A DNA stretch of 64,000 nt from an uncultured Pelagibacteraceae bacterium (GTDB taxonomy: Bacteria; Pseudomonadota; Alphaproteobacteria; Pelagibacterales; Pelagibacteraceae), in assembly GCA_902542975.1 (NCBI GenBank), contig CACBWM010000006.1:1-64000 (forward strand), written 5' to 3'. Both the position numbers and the translations under genes were made by a program. The notes under the pieces are model-generated. The model was not told where the DNA came from and ran no database searches. It saw only the letters and a program-made list of their open reading frames with translations. Of the stretch, positions 52,085 through 61,473 are shown in pieces (the stretch's first letter is position 1; every line of letters begins with the position of its first letter).

Positions 52085-53230
52085 TTAACAACCTTTAAAA
52101 GATTTAGACATATTTCTGATTAAATCAAAATATAAGTCTTTTCCAGGATCCAAAGTAGCTCCTAATGGGTCTACAACACCAGTTTTAATATTCATATCTT
52201 TTGCTACAGCTTTAATGATATTTGGATTAAACTGTGGTTCAGAAAATACACAAGCTACTTTATCATGCTCAATTATTTCTCTGATTTCAGCCAATTGTTC
52301 TGCTCCTGGCATTACATCTGTATTAACTGTAAAAGCACCCAATATATTAACATTAAATCTTTTCTCAAAATATTGGTAAGCATCATGGAAAACAATTGAT
52401 GCAACACTCTGATTTAATTCAGAAGAGACGTCACTAACAAGTTTATCAATATCTTTTAGTGCTTTCTTTAAATTGCTTTTATATTTTGATGCGTTCTTAG
52501 CATCATTTTCAATTAAATGCTCTGCCATTTCATTTAATATAACTTTAGCATTCATTGGATCTAACCAAATATGTGGGTCATGCTCACCGTGGTGGTGACC
52601 TTCATGTCCTGCATGATCATCGTGGTCATCATGGTCATCTTTCTTTTTATGTCCATGGTCATCATGATCGTCATGCCCATCTTTCTTTTTATGATCATGA
52701 TCATCGTGGTCGTCTTCTTTATGACCGTCTTTTTTTTTGTGGTCGTGATCATCGTGGTCGTCATGTCCATCTTTCTTTTTATGGTCATGATCATCGTGGT
52801 CGTCTTCTTTATGACCGTCTTTTTTTTTGTGGTCGTGATCGTCATGATCATCATGATCACCAAAAATATTTCGTTCTCTGAATTTTAATTTATTAAGACC
52901 TTTAATTTCCATTAATTCAATTTTTTCAGCTTTTTTTGCAATTGAATCTAATGGTTTTTCCATGAAGTTTTCTAGATCTTCACCTACCCAAAAAATAAGA
53001 TCAGCTTCTTGTAACATCTTTGCATGAGATGGTTTTAACGGAAATCCATGTGGTGAAGAATATCCATCGACTATTAGGTCTGGTTTAGCAACTCCATCCA
53101 TCAGATAGCTAGCTAAAGAGTGTATAGGCTTAATTGAAGCTACAACTTTTATTTCTGCTTTTGCTGATGTAAAAAGAGCTAAAAAAGATAATATTGTAAT
53201 TATTAATGTTGATTTTTTTAAGTTTTTCAT
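52085..53230 (-). CDS. znuA: Zinc ABC transporter substrate-binding protein with extended His/Asp/Lys-rich tract
   Basis: VVASIKPIHSLASYLMDG, HHHGEHDPHIWLDP, FSEPQFNP; internal DHDDHDHKKKDGH repeats. Confidence 0.93.
   Translation of the reverse strand: MKNLKKSTLIITILSFLALFTSAKAEIKVVASIKPIHSLASYLMDGVAKPDLIVDGYSSPHGFPLKPSHAKMLQEADLIFWVGEDLENFMEKPLDSIAKKAEKIELMEIKGLNKLKFRERNIFGDHDDHDDHDHKKKDGHKEDDHDDHDHKKKDGHDDHDDHDHKKKDGHKEDDHDDHDHKKKDGHDDHDDHGHKKKDDHDDHDDHAGHEGHHHGEHDPHIWLDPMNAKVILNEMAEHLIENDAKNASKYKSNLKKALKDIDKLVSDVSSELNQSVASIVFHDAYQYFEKRFNVNILGAFTVNTDVMPGAEQLAEIREIIEHDKVACVFSEPQFNPNIIKAVAKDMNIKTGVVDPLGATLDPGKDLYFDLIRNMSKSFKGC
52661..52840. repeat. Tandem repeat with ~90-bp higher-order unit within znuA (52661-52750 and 52751-52840)
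   Basis: cgtcttctttatgaccgtctttttttttgtggtcgtgatc occurs at 52711 and again at 52801; upstream halves differ only at a few positions. Confidence 0.9.
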
Positions 53231-53249
53231 AATTTAATTTAGTGTTAAT

Positions 53250-53264
53250 TGTTATAATATAACA
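53250..53264. promoter_or_regulatory. Candidate Zur operator TGTTATA-A-TATAACA in the znuA/znuC divergent promoter
   Basis: Perfect palindrome; AATATAACATT recurs at 53274-53284; zur is encoded in the same cluster. Confidence 0.65.
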
Positions 53265-53302
53265 TTGTGTAATAATATAACATTAATAAGTCAAGGTAAT
53301 AA

Positions 53303-54049
53303 ATGACAATTGAGAACAATGTATTAGTAAAATTAACTGAAGTTGGATTAAAACAACGGAATAAATGGCTTGTAAAAGGCGTTTCTTTAATTGTTGAAAG
53401 AAGAAAGATAGTAACATTAATTGGGCCAAATGGTTCTGGCAAAAGCACAACTGCAAAAATTGCGATAGGACTTCATAAGAATATAGAAGGCAATGTAGAA
53501 AAATTTACTGATAAAATTGGATATGTTCCTCAAAAGATTTCAATTGACTGGACATTGCCACTTAAAGTGAGTGATTTTATGGTTTTAACAGATGAACTCG
53601 ATGAAGAAAAAATAAATGAAGCTTTAAAATTAACGGGTGCAGATCATCTTAAAAACCAGAATTTAGGAAATTTATCTGGTGGAGAATTTCAAAGAGTGCT
53701 TCTAGCAAGAGCAGTTTCAAAAAAACCTGATCTTTTAGTATTGGATGAGCCGGTTCAAGGAGTTGATTTTACTGGGGAGATTGCATTGTATAAATTAATA
53801 AAAGAAATAGCAGATAAATTAAATTGTGGAATTTTATTAATTTCTCATGATTTGCATACTGTTATGACAGCAACAGATCATGTTATTTGTTTAAATGGCC
53901 ACGTGTGTTGTTCAGGAACACCAAAAGACGTTGCAATGAATAATGAGTATAAACTGTTATTTGGCGAACAAGCTTCACAAACTCTTTCTATATATGAACA
54001 TAAGCATGATCATGTTCATTCAAATGATGGAGATATAAAAAAAAATTAA
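53303..54049 (+). CDS. znuC: Zinc ABC transporter ATP-binding protein
   Basis: LIGPNGSGKSTT Walker A, LSGGEFQRVLLARA, His-rich C-terminus. Confidence 0.93.
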   Translation: MTIENNVLVKLTEVGLKQRNKWLVKGVSLIVERRKIVTLIGPNGSGKSTTAKIAIGLHKNIEGNVEKFTDKIGYVPQKISIDWTLPLKVSDFMVLTDELDEEKINEALKLTGADHLKNQNLGNLSGGEFQRVLLARAVSKKPDLLVLDEPVQGVDFTGEIALYKLIKEIADKLNCGILLISHDLHTVMTATDHVICLNGHVCCSGTPKDVAMNNEYKLLFGEQASQTLSIYEHKHDHVHSNDGDIKKN

Positions 54050-54853
54050 ATGTTTGATGATTTTTTTATAAGAGCTTTAATTGCTGGTATAGGTGTTGCT
54101 TTTGTAACAGGTCCTTTGGGCTGCTTTGTAGTTTGGAGAAGATTATCTTATTTTGGAGATACATTAGCACATTCAGCATTACTTGGTGTTACAATGGCAT
54201 TGGCATTCGAAATTAATATAGCAATTTCGATATTTATCATTTCATCAGTAATAGCAATCATATTAGTTAAACTTGAAAAAAATACTAATTTGCCCGGTGA
54301 TGCTTTACTTGGTCTTTTAGCTCACTCAGCATTAGCAGTTGGCTTAGTGGTAATTGGTTTTCTCTCATTTATAAGATTTGATGTCATGGGACTATTATTT
54401 GGAGACATATTAGCTGTTAATGTTGATGATTTGATAATTATATGGGGAGGAGGAGCAATAATTTTAATTGTATTAAAAATAATTTGGAAACCTTTATTTG
54501 CTTCAACAGTAAATTATGAACTTGCAGAAGCAGAAGGATTAAATCCTGATAGAGCAAAAGCAATATTTACTATTTTAATGGCAGCAATAATTGCAATTTC
54601 TATAAAAATTGTAGGACTTTTATTAATAACTGGGATGTTAATTATACCAACGGCTATGGCTCGTAACATATCAGATACTCCCAAAAAGATGGTAATTTTT
54701 TCTATATGTGGAGGATTATTATCAGTAATCATGGGTTTATTTTCTTCATTGCAATTCAATACTCCTTCGGGTCCATCTATCATTGCTGCAGCGTTATTAT
54801 TATTTGTAATATCTCTATTTAAAATTAAACAGACGATACAATTGAAAAACTAA
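54050..54853 (+). CDS. znuB: Zinc ABC transporter permease
   Basis: GCFVVWRRLSYFGDTLAHSALLG, LLLITGMLIIPTAMAR. Confidence 0.93.
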   Translation: MFDDFFIRALIAGIGVAFVTGPLGCFVVWRRLSYFGDTLAHSALLGVTMALAFEINIAISIFIISSVIAIILVKLEKNTNLPGDALLGLLAHSALAVGLVVIGFLSFIRFDVMGLLFGDILAVNVDDLIIIWGGGAIILIVLKIIWKPLFASTVNYELAEAEGLNPDRAKAIFTILMAAIIAISIKIVGLLLITGMLIIPTAMARNISDTPKKMVIFSICGGLLSVIMGLFSSLQFNTPSGPSIIAAALLLFVISLFKIKQTIQLKN

Positions 54854-54877
54854 TGGGAAATTGATAAAAGAAAAACT

Positions 54878-55276
54878 ATGCTTAAACAGGAAACACTATC
54901 AAAAAATCAACAAATAGTTCTTGATTACATTGAAAAAGTAAATGAGCCCATAAAAGCTTATTCAATTTTACATAATGTGCAAAAAAAAGGTATTAAAGCC
55001 CCTCTTCAAGTTTATAGAGCGCTTGATAAATTGGTTGAAATTGGAAAAATTCACAAAATTGAAAGTAGAAATGCTTTCGTTGCATGTAAAAATTCAAATT
55101 GTCAGATCTCAAAGGCAACAGCATTTTCAATATGTGAAAGCTGTGAAGAAGTAAGTGAAATTAGTGACAGCAAACTTTCAAAATATTTAAAAAATTTTCA
55201 AGACAAAGCGGGTATGAAATTCAATAAATATAATCTTGAATTCTTTGGGCTTTGTAAAAAATGCTCTATCAAATGA
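54878..55276 (+). CDS. zur: Fur family regulator, likely Zur
   Basis: KAYSILHNVQKKGIKAPLQVYRALDKLVEIGKIHKIES winged helix, CxxC-type Cys pairs; linked to znuABC. Confidence 0.85.
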   Translation: MLKQETLSKNQQIVLDYIEKVNEPIKAYSILHNVQKKGIKAPLQVYRALDKLVEIGKIHKIESRNAFVACKNSNCQISKATAFSICESCEEVSEISDSKLSKYLKNFQDKAGMKFNKYNLEFFGLCKKCSIK

Positions 55277-55812
55277 AGATCTCCAAAGGAGATAAAATAG
55301 AAGAAATTACACTTCCAAGAGATGACGGGTCTACATTTAATTTATCAGAAACACATGGAAAGAAAGTTCTTTTAACTTTTTACAGAATAGCTGGATGTAG
55401 TTTTTGCAATCTTAGATTAAACGAAATTAATAAAAGATTTAATGAGTTAGGAAATAATTTTACACATGTTGCAATATTTCACTCGCCGGTTGATAATTTA
55501 AGGTCATATATGAAAAAACATAACAATTTACCTTTTACTGTACTGGCCGATGAAGATTTTAAATATTTTCAAAAATATGAAATTGAAAGATCAATGATGA
55601 AAACATTATCTGCAATGCTATTTAAATCTCATAAAATAATACCTGCAATGTTAAAGGGATATATTCCTTTAAAAATTAAAGGTCATTTTGATATAGCTGT
55701 TACAGATGTTTTGATAAACGAACAAGGCACAGTTGATGAAGTATACTACGCCAAGAAAGATATAGCCGATCACTTCAGTTTTGAGAAAATTAAAGAATTT
55801 GCAACAAGCTAA
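55273..55812 (+). CDS. Peroxiredoxin-like (AhpC/TSA) protein
   Basis: FYRIAGCSFCNLRLNEI CxxC, thioredoxin-like fold; ATGA overlap with zur. Confidence 0.8.
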   Translation: MKISKGDKIEEITLPRDDGSTFNLSETHGKKVLLTFYRIAGCSFCNLRLNEINKRFNELGNNFTHVAIFHSPVDNLRSYMKKHNNLPFTVLADEDFKYFQKYEIERSMMKTLSAMLFKSHKIIPAMLKGYIPLKIKGHFDIAVTDVLINEQGTVDEVYYAKKDIADHFSFEKIKEFATS

Positions 55813-55818
55813 AAACAG

Positions 55819-56157
55819 ATGTTATTTTTTATTTTTAAAGTTGTAGCAGCAGGTTTAATTGTTGCTTTTTCAAGTTGGTTGGCTGGTCAAAATCCTAAGC
55901 TCGCTGGATTTATTATTGCATTACCGTTGGTATCACTAATAGCGATACTATTTTCGTATTATGAGCACAATGATACAGAGAAAACAGTAATGTTTACAAA
56001 AAGTATATTTATTGCAGTACCAGCAAGTTATTTATTCTTTGTACCCTTCTTTTTTGCAAAATCTTTTAATATGAATTTTTTTATAATTTATATTACAGGT
56101 TTAATATTGCTAATCGGAGGATATTTTATCCATAGATACATAATCAATTTAATATAA
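55819..56157 (+). CDS. Small membrane protein (DUF3147-like)
   Basis: Four predicted TM segments, ORF only. Confidence 0.55.
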   Translation: MLFFIFKVVAAGLIVAFSSWLAGQNPKLAGFIIALPLVSLIAILFSYYEHNDTEKTVMFTKSIFIAVPASYLFFVPFFFAKSFNMNFFIIYITGLILLIGGYFIHRYIINLI

Positions 56158-56215
56158 AATAATAATTTTAATAAATCTTTAACATAACTGTCATAAGTAT
56201 AGAGAAAGGAGTTTT

Positions 56216-56437
56216 ATGTTTTTAAAAAAATATCTCAAATGGATAAGTACGTTTTTAGTCTTAACCGGAATATTGCTTACAAATTTAAATATATATCCAA
56301 TTAATATATATTTTCATGGTCTTGGTGTAGTTGGATGGACAATATCGGGTTTTTTATTAAAAGATAAGGCCATATTAACTAATTTTGGATTACAAATTCC
56401 ATTATTTGTAATTGGTATTTATAAAATTATTTTTTAA
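56216..56437 (+). CDS. Small hypothetical membrane protein
   Basis: AAAGGAG Shine-Dalgarno-like sequence before the ATG; two to three TM segments. Confidence 0.6.
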   Translation: MFLKKYLKWISTFLVLTGILLTNLNIYPINIYFHGLGVVGWTISGFLLKDKAILTNFGLQIPLFVIGIYKIIF

Positions 56438-56868
56438 TGAAAAATATTTTATTTGTATGCACAGGAAATTCAGCGAGAAGCATTATTGCTGAGAGTATTA
56501 TTAATAACGAATACTCAAATAAATTTAATGCTTTCAGTGCTGGTAGTAATCCATCTGGAAAAATCAATGAAGATGTTAAAAGTTTTTTAGAAAAAAATAA
56601 AAGTTATGATCTAACTAATTATAGTTCTAAAAACTTTGAAGAATTTATCAATAAAGAATTAAAAATGGATCATGTAATAACAGTATGCAACAACGCAAAT
56701 AATGAGGTATGTCCTATTTGGCCTGATAAAAACCAAATTATACATTGGGATATAGAAGATCCGGTAGCTAAACTTCAAAATGCAAATGACGAAGAAAAGC
56801 AAATAATCATTAGAAAAACTTTCAATATTATAAGTAATAAAATTAAAGATTGGATAGATGAAAAATAA
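56437..56868 (+). CDS. arsC: Arsenate reductase, low-molecular-weight PTP type
   Basis: ILFVCTGNSARSIIAESI P-loop, HWDIEDP; precedes aquaporin. Confidence 0.82.
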   Translation: MKNILFVCTGNSARSIIAESIINNEYSNKFNAFSAGSNPSGKINEDVKSFLEKNKSYDLTNYSSKNFEEFINKELKMDHVITVCNNANNEVCPIWPDKNQIIHWDIEDPVAKLQNANDEEKQIIIRKTFNIISNKIKDWIDEK

Positions 56869-57517
56869 AAATAGATATTTTCTTTCAGAGTTTATTGGAA
56901 GTTGCTTTCTGGTCATGATCATAGTTGGATCAGGTTTAATGGCAGAAAATCTAACTAATGATATAGCAGTAATGTTAATAGCCAACACATTGGCAACAGG
57001 AGCTGGATTGTTTGTGCTAATAACAGTATTTGCTGATGTATCTGGGGCTCATTTCAATCCATTTGTAAGTATTGCTATGACAATTACAGGAAAGTTAAAA
57101 AAAAACCTTTTACCCTTTTATATTTCTGCTCAGATACTTGGATGTTTACTAGGTGTAGCATTAGCTAATTTCTTTTTTGAACATCAGGTTTTTGAATTAT
57201 CAACAAAGTCGAGGAATGGGATTTATATTTTTACTTCTGAAATAGTTGCTACGTTGGGTCTTATTTTAATTATTTTTGGTTCAATGAAATCAGGTAAATT
57301 AGCTGTTGCTGGATCAGTAGGTTTATATATCACTGCTGGTTATTGGTTTACCTCTTCAACTTCTTTTGCAAATCCTGCTGTAACAATAGCAAGAACATTC
57401 ACAGAGTCGTTTACTGGTATAAGTTATTTAAACACTCCTTATTATATAGCTGCTGAATTAATTGGCATGTTAATTGCTGTTTATATTGCAAAAAAATTAT
57501 TCTTAGAAAAAGATTGA
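56858..57517 (+). CDS. MIP/aquaporin family channel (AqpS-like)
   Basis: SGAHFNPFVSIAMT (first NPA-like, NPF) and SFANPAVTIAR (second NPA). Confidence 0.88.
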   Translation: MKNKNRYFLSEFIGSCFLVMIIVGSGLMAENLTNDIAVMLIANTLATGAGLFVLITVFADVSGAHFNPFVSIAMTITGKLKKNLLPFYISAQILGCLLGVALANFFFEHQVFELSTKSRNGIYIFTSEIVATLGLILIIFGSMKSGKLAVAGSVGLYITAGYWFTSSTSFANPAVTIARTFTESFTGISYLNTPYYIAAELIGMLIAVYIAKKLFLEKD

Positions 57518-57658
57518 AAAATTTCAAAGCCTGAAAAAGGAATTAAAATCCATATAGTTTCCACTCAACAAATAATTAAATTAATTGAGAATGGTAAATT
57601 TAACAATGCATCTCATATAGGAATGTATTTGTTTTATAAAAAGAAATACGCTCAATAA
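57518..57658 (+). pseudogene. Remnant resembling the C-terminus of a NUDIX (ADP-ribose pyrophosphatase-like) hydrolase, no start codon
   Basis: In-frame translation after the aquaporin stop: KISKPEKGIKIHIVSTQQIIKLIENGKFNNASHIGMYLFYKKKYAQ*. Confidence 0.45.
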
Positions 57659-57675
57659 TAATACCGAGCGTATTT
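57644..57675. terminator. Perfect inverted repeat AAATACGCTC-N12-GAGCGTATTT, possible transcript-end hairpin
   Basis: 10-bp stem, 12-nt loop, between convergent operons; no strong U-tract. Confidence 0.45.
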
Positions 57676-57808
57676 CAGGGGTTTAATGTTTATAGTCTAA
57701 TTACAGAAGAATATTACATTTGGATTAAAGATATGTTTCAATAAAATTAAAAATATATTAAAGAAGAAAAATCAATAACCTGTAAGTTGTAATAAATTAA
57801 ATTATATA

Positions 57809-59320
57809 TTAATTATTTGAATAAATTACTCTTGGTTCTAAAAATAATTCTCTCGCCAGAGCTTTAAATCTTTTTGTGGCTTGTTTAGAAATTATTTCTT
57901 GATGTTGTGCTGGAATTTTTAAAAATACAGAGTTGCCTCTTTTATACAATTTAAATTCCTCTAAAAAGATAGTTGAAATAGATGTTAGTGAGTGAGCAAA
58001 TCTTAAGGCTGCACCAACTTGTTTGCTAGAAAAAATTTCATTATTATTTAAAAAAGTCAAATATTCTATTTTTGGATTGTATTTAATACTGCAGTACCTC
58101 CAATAACATGAAAGAGCTATTTGAATTCTTTCTTTATGTGAAAGTCTCAATAAAGGGGTATTTAATGTTTCTTGAAAAACTAATTCTGCCTTTTGAAAAG
58201 CACCTAGTCCCCAATCCATATGACTTAAAACACAAGCTAAGTTAAGTAATTTTTCATTAAAATGTTCATTACCATCAAATACAGGTTTGATAAATTCATA
58301 ATACTTTTTGTAAGTTAATCCCAAATCACCTCTTTTCTTAGAAATATATTCTAATGATTTTTCAAAAACCTGAGAGTTATCAATATTTTTAAAGTAATCT
58401 TTCGTCAAAGATCCCTCCCTAATACCGCTTATAGAACAAATTATGTTTTTTGGATTTGTGACTTTCATGATCTCATCTAAAATAATAGAGCTATATGGTA
58501 GATAAGGTGTTCTAGATTTAGATATATATTCAACTGTTTTTAGTTTTGCTTTATTAAACGATGCTATTTTTTCTACAAATGATGATATAGTTTCATAATT
58601 TACTGAATACTGATGAATTATATGGACAGGATGTTTATTTTGAAACAGATGAAGTTTAAACAAAGCTCTCCATGTTCCTCCAACTAAATACAAATTTTGA
58701 AATTTTTTTTTAGATAACCATTTCTCTTCTCTCAAAAGTTGTTTTATATATTTAGAAAGGTTTCTCTTTTTTACAATTGGATTATTAAGTAGTCTTAAAA
58801 CACCTAAGGGAAAAGATGTTTTATTAGTAATCAAACCATTTTCAACTCTAGCCAATTCTAAACTTCCTCCACCAAGATCAGCAACTAACCCATCTACATT
58901 ATCAAATCCAATTTTAACACCTTCAGCTGAACAAATTGCTTCTTCGTCACCACTTAAGATTTCTATTTTTTTTTTAAAAAGGTTTTCTACGTATTCAACA
59001 AAGGGTTTTGAATCTGTTGCTTCTCTTAAAACAGCAGTTGCTATTATTTTTAAATTAACAATTTTGGAAACATTTAAAATTTCTGAAAATCTCTTCAATA
59101 CTTTTTGGGCATAATCCACACCAGATTTATGAAGTTTTCTTGACTTATCTAAATTTTTACCAAGTTCACAAACGGCTTTTTCATTGAAAAAAGGCACACG
59201 AGATGAGTTAAAATCTTCATAGATTAACATCCTGATAGAATTGGAACCTATATCAATTACTGCTAATTTAGCAGGTTTTAATTTCAGATTTTGATTATTT
59301 TTTAAAACTTTAATTTCCAC
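57809..59320 (-). CDS. ppx: Ppx/GppA family exopolyphosphatase
   Basis: AVIDIGSNSIRMLIYE, LVADLGGGSLELARV. Confidence 0.92.
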   Translation of the reverse strand: MEIKVLKNNQNLKLKPAKLAVIDIGSNSIRMLIYEDFNSSRVPFFNEKAVCELGKNLDKSRKLHKSGVDYAQKVLKRFSEILNVSKIVNLKIIATAVLREATDSKPFVEYVENLFKKKIEILSGDEEAICSAEGVKIGFDNVDGLVADLGGGSLELARVENGLITNKTSFPLGVLRLLNNPIVKKRNLSKYIKQLLREEKWLSKKKFQNLYLVGGTWRALFKLHLFQNKHPVHIIHQYSVNYETISSFVEKIASFNKAKLKTVEYISKSRTPYLPYSSIILDEIMKVTNPKNIICSISGIREGSLTKDYFKNIDNSQVFEKSLEYISKKRGDLGLTYKKYYEFIKPVFDGNEHFNEKLLNLACVLSHMDWGLGAFQKAELVFQETLNTPLLRLSHKERIQIALSCYWRYCSIKYNPKIEYLTFLNNNEIFSSKQVGAALRFAHSLTSISTIFLEEFKLYKRGNSVFLKIPAQHQEIISKQATKRFKALARELFLEPRVIYSNN

Positions 59321-61460
59321 TTTTAATTAATCTTAAATTTAATTTTCTTGGTTTCATTTTTAATTTAGCTTTACCTCTTCCAGATAAACTAGGATTATTC
59401 ATAAAATAATCATGGGCTGAAAAAGAATCATTTTCACTATATTTAATTTTTTTATAATTTCCACTAGCATCAAGTTTCCAACTTTGGTTTTTATCTAAAT
59501 AATTAGCTAACATAATTTGATCAAGAACTTGTTCGTGGACTGTTTGGTTTTCAATTGGAACTAGAAGTTCTACTCTTCGATTTAAATTTCTTGGCATTAA
59601 ATCTGCTGATGAAATAAAAACTTTTGCATCTCTACTAGGCATTGTTTTTCCATTTGCAAAACAATAAATTCTTGAGTGTTCCAAAAATCTTCCAATCATG
59701 CTTTTAACTATTATATTTTCAGATTTATCTTTAACTCCAGGTCTTAAACAACAAACACCTCTTACAAATAAAAATATCTTTACTCCAGCATTTGAAGCTT
59801 CGTAAAATTTATCAATTATCGCTGGATCTACTAAGGAATTCATTTTGGCCCATATTTCACCTTTTTTACCTTTTTTGACATTTGTTATCTCGTTAGCAAT
59901 ACATTTGTTCAAGGTTTCCCTAAGATTAATTGGTGATATAGATATTTTACTAAGATTTCGTGGTTTTGAATAACCAGTTACATAATTAAAAAATTTTTCC
60001 ACATCAGTTGCTAATTTTTTATCAGAACTAAATAAAGATAAGTCAGTATAAATTTTTGCATTAACTGGGTGATAATTGCCAGTTCCCAGATGTATATAAG
60101 TTTGAATTTTTCCCTGCTCTTTTCTTAATATTAAAGATGATTTTGCATGTGTTTTATATTTTGCAAAACCATAAACTATTTGAATTCCTGCTTTTTCTAA
60201 ACTTCTTGAAAGTTGAATGTTTGCTTCTTCATCAAATCTTGCTTTGATCTCTATTAAAGCGGTTACTGTCTTTCCATTTTCAGCTGCTGTTATTAAGGCT
60301 TTAACAATTGGAGAATCTAGCGTTGTTCTGTATAGAGTTTGTTTAATTGCTATAACTTTTTTATCATATGCAGCTTGATTTAAAAACTCAACGACAGCAT
60401 CAAATGTTTCAAAAGGGTGATGAACTATTAAATCTTTTTTTTTAATAGTATCAAAAAAATTATTATTAAACTCCTTTAATCTCTCAACCTCCCTGGGATT
60501 AAAATTTTTAAATCTTAATTTAGAATTTTTAATTTTACAAACTTGGTCTATATCTTGAATTCCAACAATGCCTTCAATTTCATAGATGTATTCAGATTTT
60601 ACGTTTAACCTATTGGTTATAAACTTAATTAAGTCATTATTACTATTTTTTAAAATTTCTAAACGTACTATGTCACCTGTTCTTCTTCTTTTTAAAGCCA
60701 ATTCAAAAGATCTTACTAAATCTTCGGCCTCCTCTTGAATTTCTACATCACTATCTCTTATAACTCTAAATAACATTTTTTTATCTAAATCATGATCAGG
60801 AAATATTTCAGAGGCAAAAAAACTTATAACATCATCTATAATTAAAAATTTTTTAAAACTTTTATTTCCATCTATTTCAATAAATCTTGATAAAGCTTTT
60901 GGAATTACTATTATTGCATTTAAAGTCCTTTTTTTATTTTTCTTATTTAATCTCATAACTAATGCTCTTCCTTGATTTGCAATAAATGGAAAGGGATGAG
61001 ATGGGTCTATTGCTGATGGGGTTAGCAGAGGGTAAATTTCTTCATTAAAAATTTTAAATAATCTTTTTTGTTCAGTTTTACTTAAATTTTCAGGTTTAAC
61101 TATACTTATATTTGCTTTTTTTAATTGAAGAATTAAATCTCTATATATTTTATTTTGTTTATTAAGAAGATTATTTGTTTCCAAAATAACTTCACTCATT
61201 TGTTCATCAGGAGTAAGACCATCAGAACTAAGTGAATCTACATCTTGTTTGATTTGACTATATAAACCTGCAACACGAACCATGAAAAATTCATCTAAAT
61301 TTGATCCAGCTATAGATAAAAATTTAATTCTTTCATAAAGAGGATTTTCAAAATTTTGGGCCTCAAGAAGAACTCTGTCGTTGAATTTTAGCCAAGACAG
61401 CTCTCTATTTATGTATTTAGATTTTAGTGTTTCTTTATCTTGTTTTTTTAATGCAGTCAT
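59310..61460 (-). CDS. ppk: Polyphosphate kinase 1
   Basis: YINRELSWLKFNDRVL, IKQTLYRT, KTHAKSSLI, HLGTGNYHP. Confidence 0.96.
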   Translation of the reverse strand: MTALKKQDKETLKSKYINRELSWLKFNDRVLLEAQNFENPLYERIKFLSIAGSNLDEFFMVRVAGLYSQIKQDVDSLSSDGLTPDEQMSEVILETNNLLNKQNKIYRDLILQLKKANISIVKPENLSKTEQKRLFKIFNEEIYPLLTPSAIDPSHPFPFIANQGRALVMRLNKKNKKRTLNAIIVIPKALSRFIEIDGNKSFKKFLIIDDVISFFASEIFPDHDLDKKMLFRVIRDSDVEIQEEAEDLVRSFELALKRRRTGDIVRLEILKNSNNDLIKFITNRLNVKSEYIYEIEGIVGIQDIDQVCKIKNSKLRFKNFNPREVERLKEFNNNFFDTIKKKDLIVHHPFETFDAVVEFLNQAAYDKKVIAIKQTLYRTTLDSPIVKALITAAENGKTVTALIEIKARFDEEANIQLSRSLEKAGIQIVYGFAKYKTHAKSSLILRKEQGKIQTYIHLGTGNYHPVNAKIYTDLSLFSSDKKLATDVEKFFNYVTGYSKPRNLSKISISPINLRETLNKCIANEITNVKKGKKGEIWAKMNSLVDPAIIDKFYEASNAGVKIFLFVRGVCCLRPGVKDKSENIIVKSMIGRFLEHSRIYCFANGKTMPSRDAKVFISSADLMPRNLNRRVELLVPIENQTVHEQVLDQIMLANYLDKNQSWKLDASGNYKKIKYSENDSFSAHDYFMNNPSLSGRGKAKLKMKPRKLNLRLIKSGN

Positions 61461-61473
61461 ATATTTAAAATTT

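Noticed and set aside
52600-52860. CRISPR-like array appearance of the znuA repeats
   Set aside because: Repeats are contiguous, coding, and lack unique spacers
52555-52888. ORFs 52555..52881 (+), 52561..52863 (-) and 52571..52888 (+)
   Set aside because: Alternate-frame translations of the znuA low-complexity repeat; not independent genes
53245-53448. 67-aa minus-strand ORF over the znu promoter and znuC start
   Set aside because: Overlaps the Zur-like operator and the N-terminus of znuC; antisense shadow
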